A stretch of 64,000 nucleotides of DNA from Harryflintia acetispora (GCA_004340125.1 SLUK01000006.1:62001-126000); one strand, 5' to 3'. Counted from the stretch's first letter, positions 30,943-38,645 are shown. A program made the numbers and translations. Notes: a model not told the origin generated them from the letters alone.

Positions 30943-30978
30943 AGTCCGTGGAACGGGGCACGCCCCGTTCCACGGACT
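30943..30978 (-). terminator. terminator of the secreted-protein gene
   Basis: A perfect 17-bp stem, AGTCCGTGGAACGGGGC with its complement, around two bases. On the minus strand it is followed by GTTTTCAG. It lies between the end of the secreted-protein gene and the upstream region of the GNAT gene. Confidence 0.8.
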
Positions 30979-30990
30979 TTAGGTTTCAGC

Positions 30991-32049
30991 TTATTTTTTC
31001 TTCACATTCCCGTCCTTGACGTTCTTGTCGGAGACGATATAGCTCATCAGGCGGTTGGTCTGGAAGCTCAGGCCGTCCCCCTCATAGGTGGTGGCCAGCT
31101 TCTTGATCGCGCCGGTGCTCTTGTTGTATTCGTACACGTACTGGTCCTTGCCGGCCGAAATGCGGCATTTCACCTTGGCGCTCAGCTTGGGGGAGCCGAG
31201 GAATTCGTAGCAGTCCGCATAGCTGTCGCCCAGGTATTTCTGCGCCGCCGCGATGTCGGAGGTGCTCACCCGCAAATTGACCTTCTGATAGCCGTATTTC
31301 CCCTTGAAGTAGAGGTTGACGCCATCCAGGCACTTGACCCGGGAGCTCTCGGTGATGTTGTTCTGGATCTCGAAGAGGGAGCCGTTTTGCTTGTTGATGG
31401 TGTAGGTGGTGCCGCTCTCCAGGTCGCGCATACGCGAGTAGGCCGCCGCGTCGGAATTCTTGATGGTGAAGGTGATTTCCTGGGTGCGGTTGGCCCGCCC
31501 CGAAATGGGATAGCCGTTCTTGTCCTTGACCTGGTAGCCGATGGTGGCGTCCACCTCGACCTCCCAGTCCTCCAGCTCGTAGGCGCGCACGCCGCTGCCT
31601 GCCTTTAGGGTGATCACCGGCGCGAGCCATTCCTTATTGTTGCTGGTGGGGTAGCGCTTCTTGGCGCTGTCGTAGCCGATGGCCACGCCCTGGTTGCGTT
31701 TGACGGTGGCGGTGATGTTCTTGGTGGCCGCGTGCACCGAGATGCGGTCGATGATCTGCCCCTCCGGCACGGTGACTGCGACCTCGGCCTTGGTGCCGCC
31801 CGCGTCCTCGCTCTCGCCCGCCCATTCGGGTCCGTACTTATAGAGGAAGGGGCCTCCTTCATATTCCGCGTTGTCAGAATTTACGTCGACCTCCACATTG
31901 TAGTCCGGCTGCCGTTTGGCGGACTGGCTGATCGAGCCGGATTTTGTAGTGGGGGCGGGGGTGGATTTTTTGATCTCCCCGGCGAACGCCGTGCTTGCCA
32001 TGCCCAGCACCATTGCGCTTGCGAGCAGGGCAGATAGTAGCTTTTTCAT
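30991..32049 (-). CDS. secreted protein of unknown function
   Basis: A 352-residue exported protein with a signal peptide (about residues 1-23, ending ASTAFAG). A Thr/Pro/Ser-rich stretch and a beta-rich body follow. It has no sortase motif or C-terminal helix and ends in a Lys-rich tail. The closing segment (YEGDGLSFQTNRLMSYIVSD) resembles that of the NPTTG-anchored protein at 26346, and the signal peptides are alike too, so the two are probably distant paralogues. Start at 32049 follows AAGGAGCGGTAGTT. Confidence 0.75.
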   Translation of the reverse strand: MKKLLSALLASAMVLGMASTAFAGEIKKSTPAPTTKSGSISQSAKRQPDYNVEVDVNSDNAEYEGGPFLYKYGPEWAGESEDAGGTKAEVAVTVPEGQIIDRISVHAATKNITATVKRNQGVAIGYDSAKKRYPTSNNKEWLAPVITLKAGSGVRAYELEDWEVEVDATIGYQVKDKNGYPISGRANRTQEITFTIKNSDAAAYSRMRDLESGTTYTINKQNGSLFEIQNNITESSRVKCLDGVNLYFKGKYGYQKVNLRVSTSDIAAAQKYLGDSYADCYEFLGSPKLSAKVKCRISAGKDQYVYEYNKSTGAIKKLATTYEGDGLSFQTNRLMSYIVSDKNVKDGNVKKK

Positions 32050-32203
32050 AACTACCGCTCCTTTATCTGGAATTTATATTCTGTCCATAACCGCTGGTAT
32101 TTCTCTTCTTCTATTCTACCGGAAATACCCATGCTTGGCAATCGGGAAACGTGAAGATTTTGTGAATTATATGCGGCCGGCGGGCCCGGTATTCCACGAC
32201 CGC

Positions 32204-32251
32204 TTGACAGGGGGAGGGCAGGGGTATATTATAAACTAAACTCTTAGTTTA
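32204..32251 (+). promoter_or_regulatory. promoter and inverted-repeat operator of the TetR-type gene
   Basis: TTGACA (32204-32209), 17 bp, TATTAT (32227-32232). Immediately downstream lies a perfect inverted repeat, TAAACTAA-ACTC-TTAGTTTA (32232-32251), over the expected transcription start. This is a typical site for autorepression by the TetR-type protein encoded next. Confidence 0.75.
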
Positions 32252-32276
32252 ATTTTTATATTTGAGGTATGGAATT

Positions 32277-32924
32277 ATGAAGCCAGAACGCAAGGAGGCC
32301 CTCGCGCAATTCCACCGCTCCCAGATCATCGCGGCGGCGCGGCGGCTCTATGAGAGCAGTGGGGAAGCCGCCGTCACGATGGACGACATCGCCCGCGAGG
32401 CCGGGTACAGCAAGGCCACCCTCTATGTCTATTTTTCCGGCAAGGAGGAGATCGGGCGGGCGATCGCCCGATGGAGCATGCGCGCCCTCCTCGAGACGCT
32501 GCGCCTCGCGGCCAGGGAGCCGGGAGGCTTCCACGAGCGGGCCCTCGCGCTCTGCCGCGCGTTGGCCGATTTTTACGAGCGGGACCCTTGGTCCTTCGAC
32601 TACGCCGCGGGGGAGGTGGAGTTCGATCCCGGTTCCCCCGCGGCGCCGCAGGTGCTGCTCGACATCTATGAGACGGGGGAGGAGATCACCCGCCTGGTCG
32701 GCGGGCTGCTCGAAGAGGGGGCCGCGCAGGGGGAGGTGAGCGCCCCGCTCGACGTGCCGGCGGCGGTGCTCCTCTTTTGGGGGAGCCTGTGCGGAATGAT
32801 TAAGATGGCCGGGGCCAAGGAGCGGTATATCCGCCTCTCGCTGGGGCTCTCCCGCCGGGAGTTTCTGGAACGGGGCTTCGCGCTGCTGCTGGGTTCGCTG
32901 GGAGGGGGGCGGGGGAATGGCTAA
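32277..32924 (+). CDS. TetR family transcriptional repressor
   Basis: A 215-residue regulator. The N-terminal TetR helix-turn-helix is clear: RSQIIAAARRLYESSGEAAV, then TMDDIAREAGYSKATLYVYF at about residues 35-54. The C-terminal helices form the ligand pocket and differ from any family I know. ATG at 32277 is preferred over the TTG at 32262, given GAGG 9 bases upstream. It overlaps the flavodoxin-type gene by 8 bases, so the pair is co-expressed and probably self-regulated. Confidence 0.9.
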   Translation: MKPERKEALAQFHRSQIIAAARRLYESSGEAAVTMDDIAREAGYSKATLYVYFSGKEEIGRAIARWSMRALLETLRLAAREPGGFHERALALCRALADFYERDPWSFDYAAGEVEFDPGSPAAPQVLLDIYETGEEITRLVGGLLEEGAAQGEVSAPLDVPAAVLLFWGSLCGMIKMAGAKERYIRLSLGLSRREFLERGFALLLGSLGGGRGNG

Positions 32925-33516
32925 ACGCATGCTCGCCCTGCTGGGCAGCCCGCGCAGGAGCGGGATGGTTTCCCGCATGTTGGACGTCGCCGTACAGAGG
33001 GCCGAAAAAGCCGGTTGGGAGGTCGTGCGCTTCGATCTCTACGAGCTCGCCCTGCTGCCCTGTACCGGTTGCATGGCCTGCCGCGGCGGAGCGTGCTGCC
33101 CGCTGCCGGACCGGCTGCCGCCGCTGCGGCGGGAGCTTTTGCGGTGCGACCTGTGCGTGTTGGCGGCGCCGGTCTATTTTGCCAATGTGCCGGGCCCTGT
33201 CAAGACGATGTTCGACCGTCTGGCCGGGTCGGTGATGGAGGACACCAGCACCTTCCCGAGGCCCCTGCTGAAAAAGGAGCAGCGCTACCTGCTGCTCACC
33301 GCCTGCACCACCCCTTCGCCGTTTAGTTGGCTCTGCGGGCAGAGCCGGGGCGCGCTGCGCGCGATGAAGGAATTTTTCGGCACGGCGGGGATGCGGAAGC
33401 TCGGATCGGTGGTTTTTGCCGGGAGCAGGGGAAAAAGCGCCCTGCCGGACGGGGTGCGGCGAAAAATCCTCGCCCGGATGGACCGTCTCCTCGGCGGTGT
33501 GCGCCAAGGGGGATAA
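32917..33516 (+). CDS. NAD(P)H-dependent FMN reductase/flavodoxin-like protein
   Basis: A 199-residue flavodoxin-fold protein. The FMN phosphate loop LGSPRRSGMVSRM is near residue 9, followed by LLPCTGCMACR and CDLCVLAAPVYFANVPGP, typical of the iron-sulphur flavoprotein/NADPH:FMN reductase group. It has several extra cysteines (CMACRGGACC) that could bind a metal cluster. Control by the adjacent TetR-type gene suggests induction by an electrophile or quinone, which is inference. Confidence 0.83.
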   Translation: MAKRMLALLGSPRRSGMVSRMLDVAVQRAEKAGWEVVRFDLYELALLPCTGCMACRGGACCPLPDRLPPLRRELLRCDLCVLAAPVYFANVPGPVKTMFDRLAGSVMEDTSTFPRPLLKKEQRYLLLTACTTPSPFSWLCGQSRGALRAMKEFFGTAGMRKLGSVVFAGSRGKSALPDGVRRKILARMDRLLGGVRQGG

Positions 33517-33593
33517 GCAAAACCGGCCTCCCTCTCATATAATGGGTTGAGAGAAATCTCGCGTGACCAACAAAACATAAGGAGGCTAAAAAT

Positions 33594-33968
33594 ATGGCCT
33601 GTAACTGTGCATGCAACCGTGCATGCAGTTCTGCATGTAACTGTATCAGTGAGTGCGTCGCCGAGGATACCGTTCGCTCGGAAAGTAATTGCAGAGGCGC
33701 TTGCCTGTGCGAGAAAAACGGTCCGTGCGATACCGCGGCGAACATTCAGGCGATGGACGAAAACCGCTGCCCCTGTCCGTGTGTGGACTGCACGCCCATC
33801 GTGGTGGAGCCGACCCCGGAGGAGATTCTGATCGAGCGCAATTATCAGCCCTGCACCGATCCGAACGGTGTGACTACCCTTTATCCCGAGGTCTGCCGCA
33901 ACACCTTCTGGCCGTCGTTCGCACATCCGCGCTGGCTGTGCTGCAGCGACCTATACTGCCAAAACTGA
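33594..33968 (+). CDS. cysteine-rich small protein (20 Cys in 124 residues)
   Basis: A 124-residue protein with 20 cysteines, no signal peptide and no membrane helix. The first 21 residues alternate Cys with Asn, Ala and Ser (CNCACNRAC SSACNCISEC). The middle has CRGACLCEKNGPC and CPCPCVDC, and the C-terminus (RNTFWPSFAHPRWLCCSDLY) is aromatic. The N-terminal DNA is itself repetitive around GCATGC. The start follows TAAGGAGGCTAAAAAT. Candidates are a spore-coat or metal-binding protein; I cannot assign a family. No modifying enzyme gene is adjacent. Confidence 0.7.
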   Translation: MACNCACNRACSSACNCISECVAEDTVRSESNCRGACLCEKNGPCDTAANIQAMDENRCPCPCVDCTPIVVEPTPEEILIERNYQPCTDPNGVTTLYPEVCRNTFWPSFAHPRWLCCSDLYCQN

Positions 33969-34031
33969 GGGCAAAGGGCGCTTTCGCCATTTCCAAAAAA
34001 TTGGAGCGGGTATTGCTCCCGCGCCCTTCAT

Positions 34032-34074
34032 AAGCACAGGGGCAGCAGATACAATCTGCTGCCCCTGTGCTTTC
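34032..34074. terminator. terminator after the cysteine-rich gene
   Basis: AAGCACAGGGGCAGCAGAT pairs perfectly with its complement around ACA (19 bp), followed by TCTTGG. A weaker GGAGCGGG/CTCCCGC hairpin precedes it near 34000-34022. The core GCAGCAGAT recurs in the hairpin at 39049-39089. Confidence 0.75.
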
Positions 34075-34117
34075 TTGGTATGAGCTCTTGAAACCTATGG
34101 TTTTTTGCCCGCGGCGC

Positions 34118-34309
34118 TTACAGGCGCTCGACAAAATCGCGAACGTCCCGCAGCTCGGTCATCAGCGGCCTGCCGATCGCGTGGGAGAGGGCATGGTTGA
34201 GCTCGCTGTACTGGTTGTCCGCCGGTTTTTCATCGTTTTCATGCTCTTCGAGACGGCTGATCCGGCTGTCGAGCTCGTCGAGAATCTTCTGCTTGATATC
34301 CTTGGACAT
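34118..34309 (-). CDS. small charged protein of unknown function
   Basis: A 63-residue hydrophilic protein (MSKDIKQKILDELDSRISRL, then YSELNHALSHAIGRPLMTEL), probably two amphipathic helices. ATG at 34309 has AGGAGG 7 bases upstream. It shares a divergent intergenic space with the epimerase gene. I know no family. Confidence 0.6.
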   Translation of the reverse strand: MSKDIKQKILDELDSRISRLEEHENDEKPADNQYSELNHALSHAIGRPLMTELRDVRDFVERL

Positions 34310-34430
34310 GTTATTTCCTCCTCATGGGATTTTGCTTTTAGTATTCCCACTTTCTTCTGCCGGCGCGGCTTTTCAGAAAATGAAAAATATGGTACAATCG
34401 TGTCAAAACAATCAAGAGGAGGAGAAGCCC

Positions 34431-35306
34431 ATGAAATTTTCATTTTTGACCTACCAGTTCTGCCGTTATCCGTTGGAATACTGCTTCAAGATGGGGCAGC
34501 ACTACGGCCTGGACGGCGTGGAGGTTTGGGGCGCCCGCCCGCATGCCTATGCCTACGACCTGGACGCCGGGCGGGTGGCCGAGATCAACGGCTACAAGAA
34601 GAAGTACGGTCTCGAGATTTCGATGTTCACCCCCGAAATCCTCGCCTATCCCTACAACCTCGCCTCGCAGGAGAAGAAGGAGTACGAGGAGACGGTGGCC
34701 TACCTGATCCGCAGCGTGGAGGCCGCGGCCGCCATCGGCACCGACAAAATGCAGATCACCACCGGCCATCCCGGCTACAAGGTGGACCGCCACAAGACCA
34801 AGGCGCAGGTTGGCGAAGGCATCGCCCGGCTGTGCAAGCGGGCCGAGGAGCTGGGAGTGGACATCATCCTCGAATCGCTCTCCTCCTATGAAGGGAACAC
34901 CGTGACCACCGCCCACCAGATCGGCGAGATGATCGAGCTGGTCGGTTCCCCGGCGCTCAAGTCGATGGTCGACGTCGCGGTGCCGGTGGTAATGAGCGAA
35001 CCGGTATCCGAATATTTCGACACCCTGGGCGACAAGATGGAGTACCTCCACCTGTGCAACTGCCCGGACAAGGACGACTTCCATATGCCGGTGCACGACG
35101 CGAACGGGATCATCCCGATGAAGGCGCTCTTCAAGGTGCTCGAGCGCTATCATTATGACGGGTGGTGCTCGCTGGAAATCCTCGGCCCTTATTTCCGGGA
35201 CCCGGAGCTTTACCTGGCGCAGTTCGCCGACGATATTGAGATCATCTGTAACGAATATGGCGTGAAACGGCAGCGGGGCGCTGCGGCCTATACGCGAAAG
35301 GACTAG
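34431..35306 (+). CDS. FrlC-like sugar epimerase/isomerase (AP endonuclease 2 fold)
   Basis: A 291-residue TIM-barrel protein. It follows the fructoselysine 3-epimerase FrlC layout: YGLDGVEVWGARPHAYAYDL near residue 25, ISMFTPEILAYPYN, GVDIILESLSSYEGNT with a likely metal-binding Glu, LKSMVDVAVP, and GWCSLEILGPYFRDPELY with the second Glu. It would interconvert epimers of a keto-sugar adduct or sugar phosphate. Start at 34431 follows GAGGAGGAGAAGCCC. A possible -10, TACAAT, lies at 34393-34398. FrlB-like and aldolase genes are 6 kb away. Confidence 0.8.
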   Translation: MKFSFLTYQFCRYPLEYCFKMGQHYGLDGVEVWGARPHAYAYDLDAGRVAEINGYKKKYGLEISMFTPEILAYPYNLASQEKKEYEETVAYLIRSVEAAAAIGTDKMQITTGHPGYKVDRHKTKAQVGEGIARLCKRAEELGVDIILESLSSYEGNTVTTAHQIGEMIELVGSPALKSMVDVAVPVVMSEPVSEYFDTLGDKMEYLHLCNCPDKDDFHMPVHDANGIIPMKALFKVLERYHYDGWCSLEILGPYFRDPELYLAQFADDIEIICNEYGVKRQRGAAAYTRKD

Positions 35307-35376
35307 CGTGCGAGGCGGCCATGCACAGCCCGCGTCCTGAAGTATTAGGATTGGGTCGGGTGCACAATGTCCAAAC

Positions 35377-35423
35377 AAAAACCCTGGTGGAAAAGAGCTA
35401 CGGCCCTTTTCCACCAGGGTTTT
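35377..35423 (+). terminator. terminator of the epimerase gene
   Basis: AAAACCCTGGTGGAAAAG pairs with CTTTTCCACCAGGGTTTT around AGCTACGGCC. The T-rich 3' arm serves as the tail. Confidence 0.85.
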
Positions 35424-35447
35424 CCATAGTGCCCAGGAAACGGGTTT

Positions 35448-35800
35448 CCAAAGGGTCAAAGACCCTTTGGCGGGGAGCTTGAGGGCGAGGAGCCCTCAAA
35501 AAGACGTAAAAGAGCGCGGGGAGGGGAGGCCGAGCTTCCAGTGGAAGCTTGGCCGGGGAAACCCCAAGAGGGGGTTCCCCTAAAACGAGTTGAGCGTTTA
35601 TTTCGGCCGACGGAGGCCCTCATCGAGGCGGCGGCCTTTGTGGGGGTGCACCGCACCCCCACGCCCCCTCGAGGAAAACCCATCTTGGGGTTTTCCTCGA
35701 CCTTTCCCCGCCTTTTTACGAAAGGAATTCCGCCCTTTGCGAAGGGCGGCACGAGGGCTCTGCCCTCGTGGCTCCGGCCAAAGGAACGAGGTTCCTTTGG
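35448..35800. repeat. array of ten consecutive hairpins
   Basis: The 353-bp gap holds ten inverted repeats in a row: 35448-35470 (CCAAAGGGTC arms), 35479-35499, 35529-35553, 35555-35580, 35605-35637 (imperfect), 35640-35662, 35670-35699 (12 bp), 35730-35749, 35750-35770 and 35778-35800 (CCAAAGGAAC arms). Most stems are perfect with 3-5 base loops, and stem sequences differ apart from the related first and last. No open frame with a ribosome site is present. The array lies between convergent genes. Confidence 0.8.
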
Positions 35801-35807
35801 AATCCTT

Positions 35808-35993
35808 TTATTTGTCTTCGCTCAGGCTTTGCAGCGCGACGCGCACCGCCTCGACCACAAAGGCGGAGAAGGTGCAGTCGGTTCCCTGAATGGCCTTTTC
35901 CACCTCGTCGATCAGGTCGTTCGGGAAACGGATGCTCTTGTTGGTTGTAGATGGAATGGATGGGATTTTAAACTTTAGCATCTGCCTCGCCAC
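35808..35993 (-). CDS. ribbon-helix-helix DNA-binding protein
   Basis: A 61-residue protein with the Arc/CopG-like pattern. The strand KSIRFPNDLIDEVEKAIQG sets the ribbon and first helix, and CTFSAFVVEAVRVALQSL the second. Such proteins bind DNA as dimers of a swapped beta ribbon, often repressing their own promoter. Its promoter region (36003-36055) carries two nested inverted repeats. No toxin gene is attached, so it is probably not an antitoxin. The start has no strong ribosome site (CGAGGCAG). Confidence 0.75.
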   Translation of the reverse strand: MARQMLKFKIPSIPSTTNKSIRFPNDLIDEVEKAIQGTDCTFSAFVVEAVRVALQSLSEDK

Positions 35994-36002
35994 GCAATAT
36001 CT

Positions 36003-36055
36003 TTTGTCATGTAGTTAGTATAACCAACGTCCTGACTGGATGTCAGCATGACAAA
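36003..36055 (-). promoter_or_regulatory. promoter and operators of the ribbon-helix-helix gene
   Basis: On the minus strand CTGACA (36046-36041), 18 bp and TATACT (36022-36017) form the promoter. TTTGTCATG (36003-36011) and CATGACAAA (36047-36055) flank it as a 9-bp inverted repeat. CTGAC-TGGAT-GTCAG (36032-36046) overlaps the -35. Confidence 0.65.
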
Positions 36056-36118
36056 TGTACTGCGAATTGCGTTGCAGGAAACAAGTTCGATCTGTGCTAA
36101 AATAAGCTGGGTGATTTT

Positions 36119-36343
36119 ATGGAACCGATCAATCAAATCTTAATCAACATTCTTTCCCGGAAAACCATGCGCGTCGAGTTTCCCGGCCTCGACACGGAGC
36201 ACCTTGAGCATGTCATGGCCCAGAAGGGCTTCAACATGCTCCTGGAAATCCAGTCGATCCTGGCCGACGGTACACTCAACGATTTCGATTGCATCGAGCG
36301 GCTGGTGCGCCTCTTCGAGCGTGAGGATATTTCCTGTGGCTAA
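36119..36343 (+). CDS. small protein of unknown function
   Basis: A 74-residue helical protein (INQILINILSRKTMRVEFPG, NMLLEIQSILADGTLNDFDC, IERLVRLFERED). It starts from ATG at 36119 with only a weak ribosome site (GGGTGATTTT). Codon use and the clean amphipathic pattern suggest a real gene. Its end overlaps the stop of the convergent nitrilase gene by 4 bases. Confidence 0.55.
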   Translation: MEPINQILINILSRKTMRVEFPGLDTEHLEHVMAQKGFNMLLEIQSILADGTLNDFDCIERLVRLFEREDISCG

Positions 36344-37155
36344 TCGTAAAGCTCCACCCGCGCAAAGGCCGGGAAGAACCGGCTTTCCATCTCCCCGTCG
36401 CCATCCGCGCGGTAGCGGTTTAGCATGTCCGCGGACAGGGTCGCCGTGAGCATCCCGGCGGTGGGGGAGTACCGCTGTGCCATGATCTCCCCATCCGGCC
36501 CGGCGATCAGCAGCCCGCCGCCAAATTGTGTTCCCTGCCCATTCTCCCCGCAAAGATTACACGCGCACAGATAGACCCGGTTGTCATAAGCGCGCGCCGG
36601 GAGGTACCGGTTCCAGATCGTTTCCCGCGCTCCTGCTCTCTGCGGTGCGGCGTGGGGCACAAAAAGGATCTCGGCCCCTTTGCGCGAGAGCGCAAAGCTC
36701 AGTCCCGGGAAGTGTGCGTCCCAGCACAGCTCGACCCCAATATCGGCCTTTGGCGTGTGAAAGACGGGGGTCCCGTCTCCGGGAGCGAAGTATTCCCGTT
36801 CCCGCGCGCCGAGGTGGGTCTTGCGGTACCGCCCAATCAGGCCGCGCGGGCCGAATACCATCTGGGTGAGATAGGGCTTTCCCCGCCCGCGCTCGATCAT
36901 CCCGACCAGCAGCGTGATGGCGTGCAGCCGCGCCAGCCCTTCTAGGTAGCGGCATTCCTTTCCGTCGGCCGGAAGGGCAAGCGCCCCAGCGTTCTTCGGG
37001 GAGTAGCCGGTCAGGGCGCATTCCGGGAAGCAGGCGAGTGCGGAGCCCCGGTGGCGCGCCTGAGCGGCGAAGAAGGCGATCCGGCGCAGGTTGCACTCGG
37101 TCTCGCCGCAGCGCGCCTCCATCTGTATGACGCTTACTCTCAAATCCTCTTTCAT
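36340..37155 (-). CDS. carbon-nitrogen hydrolase (nitrilase superfamily)
   Basis: A 271-residue enzyme with the Glu-Lys-Cys triad visible: Glu in ACFPECALTGYSP near residue 45, Lys in GRYRKTHLGARE near 115 and Cys in IGVELCWDAHFPG near 150. Members hydrolyse amides or N-carbamoyl compounds. ATG at 37155 overlaps the end of the ABC permease gene and follows GGAGGAAACGGT, so it is the third gene of that operon. A longer upstream start would lie inside the permease gene and was rejected. The substrate is unknown. Confidence 0.88.
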   Translation of the reverse strand: MKEDLRVSVIQMEARCGETECNLRRIAFFAAQARHRGSALACFPECALTGYSPKNAGALALPADGKECRYLEGLARLHAITLLVGMIERGRGKPYLTQMVFGPRGLIGRYRKTHLGAREREYFAPGDGTPVFHTPKADIGVELCWDAHFPGLSFALSRKGAEILFVPHAAPQRAGARETIWNRYLPARAYDNRVYLCACNLCGENGQGTQFGGGLLIAGPDGEIMAQRYSPTAGMLTATLSADMLNRYRADGDGEMESRFFPAFARVELYD

Positions 37156-37955
37156 ACCGTTTCCTCCAATTTTAGGGCGGCCCCGCTGGTAAAAAAGGTC
37201 TTGTACCCGAGGGTGACGAACAGCACCACCGTGATCGCGGTGCACCCCAGGATGGCCAGCATGATCCCGATCTGATACTTGATGGCGGTCAGTGGGAAGG
37301 TGCCCGATAGGATTTGCCCGGTCATCATCCCGGGCAGCGAGACGATCCCCATGGTGAGCATGTTGTTCATGGTGGGCAGGATGGCGCTGTCAAAAGCGTC
37401 GTTGACGATCTCCTTCGCCGCGGCCGCAGGGGAGGCGCCGAGCATCAGCGAGTTCTCGATCTTCGGGCGCTGTTCCTTCATCCCGTTGCACAGCTTGTTG
37501 GCGCCTAAGGAGATCCCGGTCATCGCGTTGCCGATGATCATCCCTGAGACCGGGATGCAATACTGGGGATTGAACCAGGGCCGGATGCGCAGCACCAGCA
37601 GCAGGAAGATGAGCGCGGTGCACAGGTAGCCGCAGAGCATCGAGAGCCCCATCAGCCGCCGTAGCGGCCGGGAGAGGGGCAGCTTCACCCTCTTTTGGGC
37701 GTTGAAAATTGCGAACCCGAGCATGATGAGCAGCATAATCAGGGTGAGCCACCAGCTCGGGTTCTGAAAGACGTACATCAGGATGTAGCCCATCACGGTC
37801 AGCTGGATGGTCATCCTGGTGGTGGCGATCAGGATTTGCCGCTCGCGCCGGATCCCGCGGGAGCGGAAGATCACCAGCAGCACCAGCACAAAGACATAGG
37901 CCAGCGCAAGGCTGAGCACCGGCAGGTCCATCACCGAGCTTTGATTACTGTTCAT
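37152..37955 (-). CDS. FetB-type ABC exporter permease
   Basis: A 267-residue membrane protein with about 6-7 helices, of the FetB/YbbM (UPF0014) family. Marks are RERQILIATTRMTIQLTVMG near residue 37, PVSGMIIGNAMTGISLGANK near 138 and the loop MLGASPAAAAKEIVNDAFDS, then ILPTMNNMLTMGIVSLPGMM. E. coli FetAB exports iron and protects against oxidative stress. It overlaps the ATPase gene by 11 bases and the nitrilase gene by 4. Confidence 0.88.
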   Translation of the reverse strand: MNSNQSSVMDLPVLSLALAYVFVLVLLVIFRSRGIRRERQILIATTRMTIQLTVMGYILMYVFQNPSWWLTLIMLLIMLGFAIFNAQKRVKLPLSRPLRRLMGLSMLCGYLCTALIFLLLVLRIRPWFNPQYCIPVSGMIIGNAMTGISLGANKLCNGMKEQRPKIENSLMLGASPAAAAKEIVNDAFDSAILPTMNNMLTMGIVSLPGMMTGQILSGTFPLTAIKYQIGIMLAILGCTAITVVLFVTLGYKTFFTSGAALKLEETV

Positions 37956-38583
37956 CCCCGTATCCCTCCGTCCTTCCGCCCGACAGCCTGATCTGCGCGC
38001 CGGGATACATCCCGGCCACCTCGGGCGAGTGGGTGACCAGGATCAGCTCCTTGCCCCTCCCGCGCACGAAGGAGGCCAGGTTTTCGATTACAAAGCGCTC
38101 GGTTTCCTTGTCCAGCGCCGACGAGGGCTCGTCCAAAAGATAGACCTTCGCATCCATGAGCAGCACCCGCGCCAGGCACAGCCGCTGCCTCTCCCCGCCC
38201 GAGAGGGTCTGGCATTCCTCATCCGGCGATTTTTGCAGTCCAACCCCCGCGAGCACCTCCAGCAGCCGGTCGCGGGAGGCGGCGGGCTTCTGTGCAAACC
38301 GTAGCCCGATCTGCAAATTGTCCCCGATTGTGCCGTCGTAGAGCACCGGGCTTTGGCCGAGCATGACGATCTGCCGGCGTAGCATGACAGGGTCGGTGCG
38401 CGCGATGTCCATCCCATTGTAGAGGATGACCCCCTCGTCCGGCTCGCACAGCCGGTTGAGGCAGCGCAGCAGGGTGGTCTTTCCGCTGCCCGAGGGGCCG
38501 GTGATGCAGCTGACCGGCCGGTCGATGGTGAGGCTTTGGATATCCAATATCGAGCGGTATTTCAGCCCTGTGATGGTGAACAT
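37945..38583 (-). CDS. FetA-type ABC exporter ATP-binding protein
   Basis: A 212-residue ATPase with all motifs: Walker A GPSGSGKTT near residue 30, Q-loop VMLGQSP, signature LSGGERQRL near 128, Walker B VYLLDEPSSALD and switch His in VTHSPE. It pairs with the overlapping FetB-type permease. Start at 38583 follows AGGAGGCGGGGCC. A 16-bp palindrome at 38611-38626 sits in its promoter region, so metal-dependent control is possible. Confidence 0.9.
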   Translation of the reverse strand: MFTITGLKYRSILDIQSLTIDRPVSCITGPSGSGKTTLLRCLNRLCEPDEGVILYNGMDIARTDPVMLRRQIVMLGQSPVLYDGTIGDNLQIGLRFAQKPAASRDRLLEVLAGVGLQKSPDEECQTLSGGERQRLCLARVLLMDAKVYLLDEPSSALDKETERFVIENLASFVRGRGKELILVTHSPEVAGMYPGAQIRLSGGRTEGYGDEQ

Positions 38584-38610
38584 GGCCCCGCCTCCTGAAA
38601 ATTAAAAATG

Positions 38611-38626
38611 TATAATAGCTATTATA
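38611..38626. promoter_or_regulatory. 16-bp palindrome in the FetAB promoter region
   Basis: TATAATAGCTATTATA is a perfect palindrome 28 bases ahead of the ATPase start. It includes a minus-strand TATAAT (38626-38621) usable as -10; no good -35 is visible. It could be an operator for a metal- or redox-sensing regulator. Confidence 0.5.
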
Positions 38627-38645
38627 ACACAAAAAGAAGTCCTAA

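Noticed and set aside
35541..35978. Plus-strand open frames across the hairpin array.
   Set aside because: They run through ten inverted repeats and then antisense to the ribbon-helix-helix gene; no start signal.
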